From positions 1 through 34,806 of the forward strand of contig JANQLS010000075.1 of the NCBI GenBank assembly GCA_028280485.1: 34,806 nt of DNA. The letters are read 5' to 3'. The DNA is from Planctomycetota bacterium. GTDB taxonomy: Bacteria > Planctomycetota > UBA8108 > JACQVS01. Position 1 is the stretch's first letter. Each line of letters begins with the position of its first letter. This document shows positions 18,754-26,700 of this stretch, in pieces. Both the position numbers and the translations under genes were made by a program. The notes beneath the pieces are model-generated. The model was not told where the DNA came from. It worked only from the letters and a program-made list of their open reading frames with translations, and did not search any database.

Positions 18754-18781
18754 TTAAAGGTTCAACTGGTTGAACCTTTAA
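18754..18781. promoter_or_regulatory. 28-bp perfect inverted repeat between divergent genes (operator candidate)
   Basis: TTAAAGGTTCAAC, a 2-bp centre TG, then GTTGAACCTTTAA: 13-bp arms without a mismatch. It lies 73 bp upstream of the mla-type operon start and 240 bp from the divergent lipoprotein. No T-run follows, so a terminator is less likely than a dimeric-regulator site or a cruciform. Confidence 0.6.
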
Positions 18782-18853
18782 CTTCAGTTCTGCGATCCTT
18801 GAAGGTTTTTGGAGTCACTCTCGATCATGCCCTGGGCTTTACTCGCACTGCCT

Positions 18854-19303
18854 ATGAAATTGAAGTTCAGCTTGCTCACTCTTTTGAGTGTCGTGGGCTT
18901 CAGTTCGTTGGGTTGTAGTTCTACTTACGAGCCGGCAACGGGAGTCCTCGAACAAGACTTACTTCACCGTGACCCTCAAGTTCGGTTACAGGCGATTTTA
19001 ATAACAGAAAAAGAGAGCCGCAGAGATCTCTCTCACTTCTTAGTGAGTAACCTCACTCATAACGACATCATCGTGAGAATGATCTCAAACACCGCTTTAA
19101 AGCGTCTCAGCGGTGAAGACTTCAACTTTCAAGCTCACTTAGCTCCCTACGAGCGCCACCAGGCGATTCGACGGTGGATTGCTTGGCTTAAAGATGAAGG
19201 ATTTTTACCTTCTGAAAAATTTATAGATGATTTCATTCCCCTTATCGAAATCGAAGAACCAAAAGTTCCATTAGAAGAAGAAAAACTTCCATGGCAGATT
19301 TAA
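18854..19303 (+). CDS. Small lipoprotein with HEAT-like helical domain, first gene of lipid-transport operon
   Basis: ATG 18854 (MKLKFSLLTLLSVVGFSSLGC) gives a lipoprotein signal with lipobox SSLGC, Cys21; an upstream in-frame ATG at 18809 is less suitable. The mature ~128 residues are helical: LLHRDPQVRLQAILITEKES and LTHNDIIVRMISNTALKRLSG look like HEAT-type helical pairs, followed by YERHQAIRRWIAWLKDEGFLP and an acidic tail. Its 3' end overlaps the STAS gene by 13 bp, implying translational coupling. Similar HEAT-like lipoproteins are not part of the E. coli mla set, so its role with MlaB/E/F/D is inferred from the operon alone: an accessory on a lipid-transport complex is plausible. Confidence 0.8.
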   Translation: MKLKFSLLTLLSVVGFSSLGCSSTYEPATGVLEQDLLHRDPQVRLQAILITEKESRRDLSHFLVSNLTHNDIIVRMISNTALKRLSGEDFNFQAHLAPYERHQAIRRWIAWLKDEGFLPSEKFIDDFIPLIEIEEPKVPLEEEKLPWQI

Positions 19304-19620
19304 CTCATCAATTCGAGGTCGACGGAAGCTCGGCTCAGCTCACCCTCAGTGGAGAAATCGATATGAGGGTCGCCCCTCAATTAAGGGCCATCCTTCACGA
19401 AATCTTGCAGAAGTCACCCGATGAATTAATTGTGGATTTAGCGGATGTTCCCTTCATCGACTCTTCCGGAATCGCCACTTTGGTCGAAGCCCTAAGACTC
19501 CAGATGAATGCGAATCGCAAATTACGAATTCAAAACGCAGTTGAGCAAGTTTTCTACACCTTTAAGATCACGCAGTTGACTCAAGCTTTCGGAATGCAAG
19601 ATCCAGGAGAATCATCGTGA
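19291..19620 (+). CDS. STAS-domain protein, MlaB-like
   Basis: 109-residue single STAS domain: strand VDLADVPF then IDSSGIATLVEALRL, with the Ser pair 58/59 at the position phosphorylated in anti-sigma antagonists and conserved in MlaB. In the E. coli Mla system MlaB binds the ATPase MlaF and regulates the transporter. Its start overlaps the preceding lipoprotein gene by 13 bp and its TGA overlaps the next gene's GTG start by 4 bp (GTGA), so it is embedded in the lipid-transport operon, favouring MlaB over an anti-sigma antagonist role. Cytoplasmic. Confidence 0.88.
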   Translation: MADLTHQFEVDGSSAQLTLSGEIDMRVAPQLRAILHEILQKSPDELIVDLADVPFIDSSGIATLVEALRLQMNANRKLRIQNAVEQVFYTFKITQLTQAFGMQDPGESS

Positions 19621-20414
19621 GTCACGCCGTTGGAATCATCGGGAGAGGTTTTCTCGGAATCCTGACCTACATCGGAGGCTTGGGTTACATCCTCTTCGAT
19701 GGTTTGTGGTGGATGGTCGCCGGCCCAATCATGAGAAAAGGCCGGCTTCGAGGTGAAGAAACCTTTTTTCAAATGGTTCGCCTCAGCTTCAAATCCATCG
19801 GGATCGTCAGCTTAGTTCTCTTTTTCGTTGGAATGATCTTAGCCTTTCAGATGGCTTACGTATTGAAGTCACTGGGAGTGGTGAAGTACGTCGCTGACAT
19901 CATCGGAATTGCGATGACTCGGGAGATGGGCCCCCTCCTTGTCGGTATGGTGATGACGGGTTACGCAGGCGCTTCGATCGCAGCCGAGTTAGGTACGATG
20001 GTCGTCTCTGAAGAGGTGGTAGCACTCGAAGCCGGTGCGCTCAATCCGATTCGTTTCCTAGTGGTTCCTCGATTGCTCGCCGCGATGATCATGATGCCGT
20101 TGGTTGTTCTGATCGGAACCTACGTAGGAATCTTCGGAGGGTTTATTGTCGGTGTCGCCTTCTTAGACATGGATTGGTACGAGTACATGACTCACACCCT
20201 CGACTCCCTCAAGGCCATCGATTGGTTAACCGGTCTCATCAAAGCTGAAATCTTTGGTTCGCTGATCGCCGTCGTAGCTTGTTACGAAGGCTTGAGTGTT
20301 ACCGGAGGCGCCGAAGGCGTCGGTAAAGCGACCACCAACGCTGTAACCCGTTCAATCGTCGGAATCATTATCTGTGACTTAGTCTTTACCGCCTTGTTCT
20401 TTTCACTCCTTTAA
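19617..20414 (+). CDS. mlaE: MlaE-family lipid ABC transporter permease
   Basis: 265 residues, GTG start overlapping the STAS stop (GTGA). Permease domain with an N-terminal amphipathic/elbow helix then several transmembrane segments: SIGIVSLVLFFVGMILAFQMAYVL, ADIIGIAMTREMGPLLVGMVMTGYAGASIAAELGTMVV, the cytosolic EEVVALEAGALNPIRFLVVPR coupling segment, then LLAAMIMMPLVVLIGTYVGIFGGFIVGVAF. The AGASIAAELGTM and coupling motifs are diagnostic of MlaE/YrbE (DUF140). It acts in the inner membrane, moving phospholipids between inner and outer membrane with MlaF and MlaD. Confidence 0.95.
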   Translation: MSHAVGIIGRGFLGILTYIGGLGYILFDGLWWMVAGPIMRKGRLRGEETFFQMVRLSFKSIGIVSLVLFFVGMILAFQMAYVLKSLGVVKYVADIIGIAMTREMGPLLVGMVMTGYAGASIAAELGTMVVSEEVVALEAGALNPIRFLVVPRLLAAMIMMPLVVLIGTYVGIFGGFIVGVAFLDMDWYEYMTHTLDSLKAIDWLTGLIKAEIFGSLIAVVACYEGLSVTGGAEGVGKATTNAVTRSIVGIIICDLVFTALFFSLL

Positions 20415-20433
20415 TTCAACTGAGAAAGCTCCC

Positions 20434-21336
20434 TTGACCACTGAAGTCCTTCAACCTCCAGAATCTACTTCCATTCCTCCGGACGAAACTTCGAGCCAAA
20501 AAGAGCTCAATGAAGTCGTCATCCGAGTGGAAGGCTTAGAGAAAAGCTTTTCAGATCGACCGATCTTAAAGGGGATCAATCTCGAGGTTCGCAAGGGAGA
20601 GACTTTAGTCATCATGGGAGGTTCCGGTTGCGGAAAATCGACTGTCCTCCGTCACATGATCGGAGTGCTGGAACCCGATCAAGGCACCGTGGAAGTCTTC
20701 GGTCAAGATGTTCAAGAACTTCATGAAGATGGATTGAACTCGGTCAGGAAACGATTTGGGATCCTGTTCCAATCGGGAGCCTTATTCAACTCGATGACCG
20801 TGGGCGACAATGTGGCCCTACCCTTGAGAGAACACACTGACTTAAGCGATGAGATCATCAACATCATGGTCAAGATGAAGCTTGAGTTGGTGGGCTTGAG
20901 AGAAGCAGAGCCTCTGATGCCCGCTCAACTTTCAGGCGGAATGAAAAAGCGGGTGGGCTTAGCTCGCGCGATCGCCTTAGATCCAGAGATCGTTTTTTAC
21001 GATGAACCTACGACCGGTTTAGATCCGATCGTCACTGGAGTCATCGATAAGCTGATCAATGATTTCAAACACGGCATGGGAATCACTTCGGTCGTCGTCA
21101 CCCACGATATGAACAGTGCGTTTCGAATTGCTGATCGCATGGTCATGCTCTACGACGGCAGAGTCGTCGCCCAAGGTACTCCTGAACAAATTCGAAATAC
21201 CGATGAACCCATCGTTCGTCAATTCATCGACGGGAAGCCCGATGGGCCAATCCCCTTGAGATTGTCGAAAGTCGATTACGAAACCGATTTGATCGGTCTC
21301 ATTCGACGTGAAAAAGCAGAAAGATATGGAGAGTGA
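20434..21336 (+). CDS. mlaF: MlaF-family lipid ABC transporter ATPase
   Basis: 300 residues from TTG 20434. Walker A GGSGCGKST (62-70), Q-loop FGILFQSGALFNSMTV, signature LSGGMKKRVGLARAIA, Walker B IVFYDEPTTGLDP, H-loop VVVTHDMNS. The N-terminal ~25 residues are Pro/Glu/Ser-rich and extra compared with E. coli MlaF; the C-tail after the ABC core (FIDGKPDGPIPLR) is the usual MlaF ending plus ~30 residues. It provides ATP hydrolysis for MlaE. It starts 19 bp after mlaE and ends 4 bp before the favoured mlaD start. Confidence 0.95.
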   Translation: MTTEVLQPPESTSIPPDETSSQKELNEVVIRVEGLEKSFSDRPILKGINLEVRKGETLVIMGGSGCGKSTVLRHMIGVLEPDQGTVEVFGQDVQELHEDGLNSVRKRFGILFQSGALFNSMTVGDNVALPLREHTDLSDEIINIMVKMKLELVGLREAEPLMPAQLSGGMKKRVGLARAIALDPEIVFYDEPTTGLDPIVTGVIDKLINDFKHGMGITSVVVTHDMNSAFRIADRMVMLYDGRVVAQGTPEQIRNTDEPIVRQFIDGKPDGPIPLRLSKVDYETDLIGLIRREKAERYGE

Positions 21337-21340
21337 GTCG

Positions 21341-22480
21341 ATGGCACGTAAGCATCGCAACGAAGTCTTAGCTGGTATTTTCATCTTGGTCTCAAGCATC
21401 CTCTTTGGGTTAGTGCTTTACCTCATCGGATCTTTCGAGAACCTGATGAAACCCATGCGAACCTTGACCGTCTATTTCGATGATGTTCAACAACTTCGGG
21501 AAGGCGATCCCGTCTACCTCTTAGGACGAAAAGTGGGCTCCGTTCAGAGTCTTTACATCGAAGAACAAGAAAGTCGCCCTCCTCACGTACGCGTTCACTT
21601 GGGTATTCCTGAAGATCGTTATAACTTCATCACCGATGGAGCAAGAGTTTTAATCGATAAGAGTCTCACCGGAAATCTTCAAGTTCTCATCTTGGATCTC
21701 AAAGGAAAGAAAATCGCGAATCGCGACATCGCTCTTAAAGGTAGCGTCGCCTTCGACATGGTTCAAACTGCCGCAAGGATTGAACAAACCTTAGGGAAAG
21801 TGACGGCCATCGTAGGTGGAGTCGCCTCCATGTTAGAAAATTTTGATAAGTCAGGCATGGCGAGTTCGATACTCGCGGATCTGAGAGACACGGTAAAGAT
21901 CCTAAAAAATAAGGCGGATCCCTTAACGACTAAAGTCGATCGAATCGCGGAGAACTTAGATAAAATCCTCACCGAAAATCGTAGCGGGATCAAAGAGACG
22001 ATCGATAACTTGAGTAAATCGGCGCTCTATGTCAATCGGTTTATGGAGCGCATTGAACCCACTCGATTGGCAGTGGAACAAGCGATGAACGAGCTCAAAA
22101 CAGCCAGTAAAGATATCGATGAGATCGCCGTTCGAAACCGAGGCTACATCAATGGCATCCTTAAGGATCTTCGTGAAGCCAGCGCCACGGTGAACAATCT
22201 TTCATCTGAAATTAAAAGACGCCCCTGGAGGCTTCTTTACAAACCCGATGCTGACGAAGTGGAAACTTTTGACCTTTACGATGCGGCTTGGGCCTACAAC
22301 CTCTCAGCCACCACATTAAACCTGAGCGTTCAAGAGCTCGTCTCACTTTCCAAGAATTCGGACAAAGTCCCCCCAGAAGTCATCGAGCGAGCCGTTAAAA
22401 ACATTCGCGCCAGCTTGGAAAAGCAAAAGGCCGCCGAAGATCAATTCTATACTTTGTTTCAGGAGAAGATGGGGATTTAA
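21341..22480 (+). CDS. mlaD: MlaD/MCE-domain substrate-binding protein
   Basis: Favoured start ATG 21341 (MARKHRNEVLAGIFI) because GGAGAG lies ~8 bp upstream; ATG 21326 or GTG 21308 would overlap mlaF. 379 residues: a single transmembrane helix (~9-30, VLAGIFILVSSILFGLVLYLIG), the MCE/MlaD domain (~40-130: LTVYFDDVQQLREGDPVYLLGRKVGSV), then a long helical region with heptad character (~150-280) and a Lys/Glu-rich C-terminus. The MCE domain forms hexameric lipid-binding rings in the periplasm. It is longer than E. coli MlaD (183), like other didermal MCE proteins with helical tails that may form a tunnel. No MlaA or MlaC homologue is in the window. Confidence 0.92.
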   Translation: MARKHRNEVLAGIFILVSSILFGLVLYLIGSFENLMKPMRTLTVYFDDVQQLREGDPVYLLGRKVGSVQSLYIEEQESRPPHVRVHLGIPEDRYNFITDGARVLIDKSLTGNLQVLILDLKGKKIANRDIALKGSVAFDMVQTAARIEQTLGKVTAIVGGVASMLENFDKSGMASSILADLRDTVKILKNKADPLTTKVDRIAENLDKILTENRSGIKETIDNLSKSALYVNRFMERIEPTRLAVEQAMNELKTASKDIDEIAVRNRGYINGILKDLREASATVNNLSSEIKRRPWRLLYKPDADEVETFDLYDAAWAYNLSATTLNLSVQELVSLSKNSDKVPPEVIERAVKNIRASLEKQKAAEDQFYTLFQEKMGI

Positions 22481-22486
22481 TTGCCC

Positions 22487-22680
22487 TAGTAGTCGTCCCG
22501 CTCTGCGGGGCGTCTCCGTAGATTCGGAGTTAAGTATTCGAAGTTATAATTTGATGAAATCGGGTGATTGCCGCTTTTTAAAATCGTCTCGCTATACATG
22601 AAATATCTAACCTTAGCTTCCTTTGAATTTTCTTGATATTACGTTTGATCGAATTCGCCCCGCGGAGCGGGGTGACTAAT
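22487..22680. repeat. ~190-bp element with inverted GTAG-REP ends, copy 1
   Basis: Left end TAGTAGTCGTCCCGC then TCTGCGGGGCG; right end CGCCCCGCGG then AGCGGGGTGACTA, an inverted match to the left with few changes. The interior shares CGTCTCCGTAGATTCG, AATCGGGTGATTGCCG, ATCGTCTCG and TGAAATATCT with copy 2. It starts 6 bp after the mlaD stop. Confidence 0.9.
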
Positions 22681-22787
22681 CAACATTGGCAAAGCTCTAT
22701 CTTGACATTAGCCTTTAATGGGATCCACCTCTACAAATGCAATTTGATTTTGCAACATATTTCAGAATGGGCTAAGGTGTATTCTAA

Positions 22788-22852
22788 GTAGCCGAATTCT
22801 AAAGAATTTGGCCGACAAGCATAATCAGCCAAACTTTTAAAAGTTCAGCTAC
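22788..22852. repeat. BIME-like inverted pair of GTAG REPs, CCGAATTC family, copy 2
   Basis: GTAGCCGAATTC taaa GAATTTGGCC, ~11-bp spacer, then an inverted partner ending AAGTTCAGCTAC. Same architecture and length (65 bp) as 16387-16451. Confidence 0.85.
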
Positions 22853-22885
22853 ACTCCCTCTTTTTAATCAAACTCAACGCCCCCC

Positions 22886-23482
22886 TTGGAACCCATTCAT
22901 CGAAAACTTCAGCACTTAATTGAACGTAAAACAGTTGGAAAGAAGCGCTTTTTAATTCTGGGCGCAATCACATCCGTAATTTGTTACTTCATTGCTTTCT
23001 GTTTAACTTTTGGACTCGTTATCGCTTTTTCATCGAGACGCTATTATCGATACATCAGCATTGAAACAGCCTTCCTCCTATCAATCGTTCTATTTATTGC
23101 ACTTTTTCTCATTGGAATAGCCTTAAATAAATCATCCATCATAGACAGTGAGAAATTATTTGATGAAGGTTATGGAGGGATCGATGGGGCGATCATGATC
23201 AAATTTGCTTTATTTATCTTCCCACCCCTATTTTTAAAAGAAGCCTTAAAACTTTTAAATAAAAAGCCCCTTTCAATTCCCATCGAAACCGAACTCACAG
23301 CCGTAAAGATTTTAGAATACTACAGAGCTTGGAAAGTCATTCCTACCATAGAGGAACTAGAAGACGAGGAAGAACAAGACTACCAACACGCCTTAGTGTT
23401 TTTAACGCGATTGAATTTATTGAGAAATAGAAAAGGCAAGATTTGCTCGACATTGAGATTAGAAAAGTTTTTAGAGATTTAG
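22886..23482 (+). CDS. Hypothetical membrane protein
   Basis: 198 residues, TTG start (MEPIHRKLQHLIERK). Three hydrophobic segments: ~21-50 (RFLILGAITSVICYFIAFCL), ~61-82 (TAFLLSIVLFIALFLIGIAL) and ~103-122 (IMIKFALFIFPPLFLKEALK). The soluble C-terminal ~65 residues (TAVKILEYYRAWKVIPTIEELEDEE, then LVFLTRLNLLRNRKGKI) have a helix-turn-helix-like look, with an acidic stretch. I recognise no family. The gene is isolated between two ~190-bp direct-repeat elements (22487-22680 and 23516-23708), and a BIME copy ends 33 bp before its start. Its composition is visibly AT-richer than that of mla or uvrA. The bracketing repeats make acquisition or mobility worth considering. Confidence 0.75.
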   Translation: MEPIHRKLQHLIERKTVGKKRFLILGAITSVICYFIAFCLTFGLVIAFSSRRYYRYISIETAFLLSIVLFIALFLIGIALNKSSIIDSEKLFDEGYGGIDGAIMIKFALFIFPPLFLKEALKLLNKKPLSIPIETELTAVKILEYYRAWKVIPTIEELEDEEEQDYQHALVFLTRLNLLRNRKGKICSTLRLEKFLEI

Positions 23483-23489
23483 AGTTAAA

Positions 23490-23513
23490 GTCATCAGCTC
23501 ACCCTGTGAGCCT
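23490..23513 (+). repeat. Degenerate GCTCAC-family hairpin
   Basis: GTCATCAGCTCACCCTGTGAGCC: stem (A)GCTCAC/GTGAGC(C), matching the 13505-13531 family with its GTAG partly lost. It lies just after the hypothetical gene's stop. Confidence 0.6.
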
Positions 23514-23515
23514 AT

Positions 23516-23708
23516 AGTAGTCTTCCCGCTCCGCGGGGCGTCTCCGTAGATTCGACATAAAGTCAATGAAGGTATGACTTGATGGAATCGGGTGATTGCC
23601 GATTAATATGATCGTCTCGTGGAGGTTGAAATATCTTGCTTTGGAAGTAATTGAATTCTTATGTAATGACGCTTGATATAAATCGCCCCGCGGAGCGGGA
23701 CGACTACT
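23516..23708. repeat. ~190-bp element with inverted GTAG-REP ends, copy 2
   Basis: Left end AGTAGTCTTCCCGC then TCCGCGGGGCG; right end CGCCCCGCGG then AGCGGGACGACTACT: near-perfect ~25-bp terminal inverted repeats. Interior blocks are shared with 22487-22680 in the same orientation. Its right end is 8 bp from the stop codon of uvrA. Confidence 0.9.
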
Positions 23709-23716
23709 GTTTCGCA

Positions 23717-26700
23717 TTACGTAGTGCCGACTACGCTTTTAAGAAACCGTCCCGTGTGGCTTTCCTCACAAGCACGAATGACTTCTGGAGGTCCCTGAGC
23801 TAAGATTTGACCGCCTTCCTCACCGCCTTCGGGGCCGAGGTCGATGATGTGATCACTCGCCTGAAGCACATCGATGTTATGTTCGATCACGATGATGCTG
23901 CCCCCGCCTTCGATTAAACGATCAAAAACTTTTAACAGTTGGCGCACATCTTCAAAGTGCAGCCCCGTCGTCGGTTCATCGAAAATAAATAAAGTGCCCT
24001 CAAGATTTTTACCGGCTAATTCTTTGGCGAGTTTCACTCGTTGAGCCTCCCCTCCGGAGAGAGTCGTGGCCGATTGACCCAATTTCAAATAACCTAAACC
24101 GACTTCGACCATCAGGTTTAATGCTGAACGCACTTTGGGATGATCCTGGAAAAGTTCGGCAGCTTCACGAACTTCGGTCTTGAGAAGATCCCCGACATGT
24201 AAGCCCTTAAACTTAACGGCTAAGGTTTCTTCATTGAAGCGCTCTCCGTGACACATATCGCACTCCAGCCAAACATCGGAGAGGAAGTGCATGTCCACCA
24301 AGATCGATCCTTCACCTTTACACGCGGGACAGCGTCCTTGTTGTGAGCTTGTACTAAATCTTTTGGCGGTAAAGCCCTTTAATCGTGATTGAGGGATTTG
24401 AGCGTAAAATTGGCGAATCGCCTCCCAAGCACCGGTGTAGGTTGCAGGATTAGATCGTGGGGAACGCCCGATCGGAGATTGATCGACCAAGGCTAGTCGC
24501 TGAACATGCTCCAAGCCTTCGATACTCTCGAACCGACTTGAGACAACCGACTCTCCCTGCCCTCGACCGGCTTTACGTCCTCGAGGATTACGAGCTTTCA
24601 ACTCTTCGCGTACGGCTTCGGCGAGGACATCGAAGATCAAACTCGATTTCCCCGACCCAGAGACCCCACTGACGGCCACCAATCCCCCCAATGGAATTTC
24701 AACCGACAGGTCCTTCAGATTGTGGTGATTGACTTTAGAAAGTTTTAATCCTTCTCGAAGGGATCGAGGAGCCTTTGGCTCAGCCACCAACTTGCGTCCC
24801 ATCAAGTAATTTCCAGTCAGCGATTCCTGATCATCACAAACGGAGTCTAAATTTCCTGATGCTAATAATCGCCCCCCTTCAGGCCCGGCCCCCGGTCCTA
24901 ATTCCAAGATGTGATCCGCCGCTTTGATCGTCTCGGGATCATGTTCGACCACAACTAAGGTATTGCCCCGCTCTTTGAGCTCTTCGAAAGTATTCAACAA
25001 GCGTTGCGTATCACGAGGGTGTAAACCTACAGTGGGTTCATCAAAGACATACAGCACTCCACTCATGCGATGGGCGACCTGAGAGGCCAAGCGAATTCTT
25101 TGGGCCTCTCCCCCTGAGAGAGTGGCGGTGGGTCGGTCTAAAGTTAAATACCTCAGCCCCATCTCTAAAAGAAACTTAAACCGAGTCAGGATCTCATCGA
25201 TGACCAAATGAGAGATCTCTCGTTCTTGAGAGGTCAGCTCTAAAGATTGAAAAGTCGCATAGGCCTCTTCAACGTTTAATCGAACGATGTGATCGATGGT
25301 AAACCCACCCACAAAAAATCGTCTTGCTTCCTCTCTCAATCGGCTCCCATGACAAGAAGGGCAAGTCACCTTATCGACGATCGAAGAAAAGACTCCCGGC
25401 TTCAATTGACGGCGATGGTTTTCGTACCAAGTAGAAACCGCAACTTCTAAACCCGGCCAGGAATCAGGATCATCGTTGGAGCTTTCTCCGTTTAAAAGTT
25501 CTTCTCGATGCTCAGGCGACCAAGAATCTAAAGCTTCATCGAGAGGAACCTCTTTTCGGTGCGCCCACGATTCTAATTGTTGACGAATCGAGCTAGTGGG
25601 AGGAAACGCGAGTTCAGCAACCGAACTCGCCAGGGCTCCCGTTAGAAGAGCTTGATCTGAATTGACAATTAAACTTCCAGGCCTAATTTGTTTCACCTCG
25701 CCGATGCCTTCACAAGAAGGACATGCCCCATCGCGAGAGTTGAAAGAGAAGAGCCTTGGACTCGGCTTTACCTTCAGAGTGTAGCCACAACTGGAACAGC
25801 AAGGAAGTGAAGATGAATCACGGAACTCGCCATCCACGATTTTGATCGCTGCCTGCCCTTCACCCTTTTCGTAGGCGAGTTCAAGGGAGGTGGCAATTCG
25901 AGAACGGGCACCCTCTGAAAAGGAAACTCGATCGATCACCAACCAAACCTCGATATCGGAATCGGGATCGTATTGTTTTCCGATAGCCCTCAAGGAGTTT
26001 CTGACTTCGTTACGATCATCATCGAGCCTCAGCTCTTTATCTCCGATGAGGATTCGAGAGTAGCCTTCTTGCACTAAAGTGTCGAGTTCACGCCAAAGCG
26101 GTGAATCGTAACTTCCATCTAAACCGATCCCCCGAGTAGCAAACAAAACGAGCTCACGAATCGATTCCGCCTCGGTGGTGTGTGGATCTAACGGATTTAA
26201 GGGCTTCAACTCCCGGCTCCTGAGAGAACTGAGAATATAGCCTTTTTCACCACTGTGCTTTTCAACGAGCTCGGAAGCTAAGGCCCCGGGCTCATCCCCA
26301 AATAATGAAAGATCGCAATCCGGGCAACGAGGCACTCCGAGACGAGCGTAAAGCAATCGCAGGTGATGGTAAATTTCGGTAACCGTACCCAGAGTGGAAT
26401 GAGGGTTAGAACTCAGGGGTCTTTGATCGATCGCCACTGCCGGCGACAAACCCTCAATTCTTTCGACGTCGCTACTTCTCAATCTCCCCAAGAAACGTCG
26501 CGCGTAAGTTGAAAGCGATTCCACATAACGACGCTGGCCTTCAGCAAACAGGGTATTAAATGCCAAAGAAGATTTCCCGGAACCGGAAACTCCTGTCACG
26601 ACCGTCAACTGCTGACGAGGGATCGAGAGGTCTAAACTTTTAAGATTGTGCTGATTCGCCCCAGTGATGCGAATCTCATCTCGAAGAGCTTGAACACCCG

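Noticed and set aside
19291..19620. STAS gene as an anti-sigma factor antagonist
   Set aside because: No anti-sigma kinase or sigma gene nearby; overlaps with lipid-transport genes point to MlaB.
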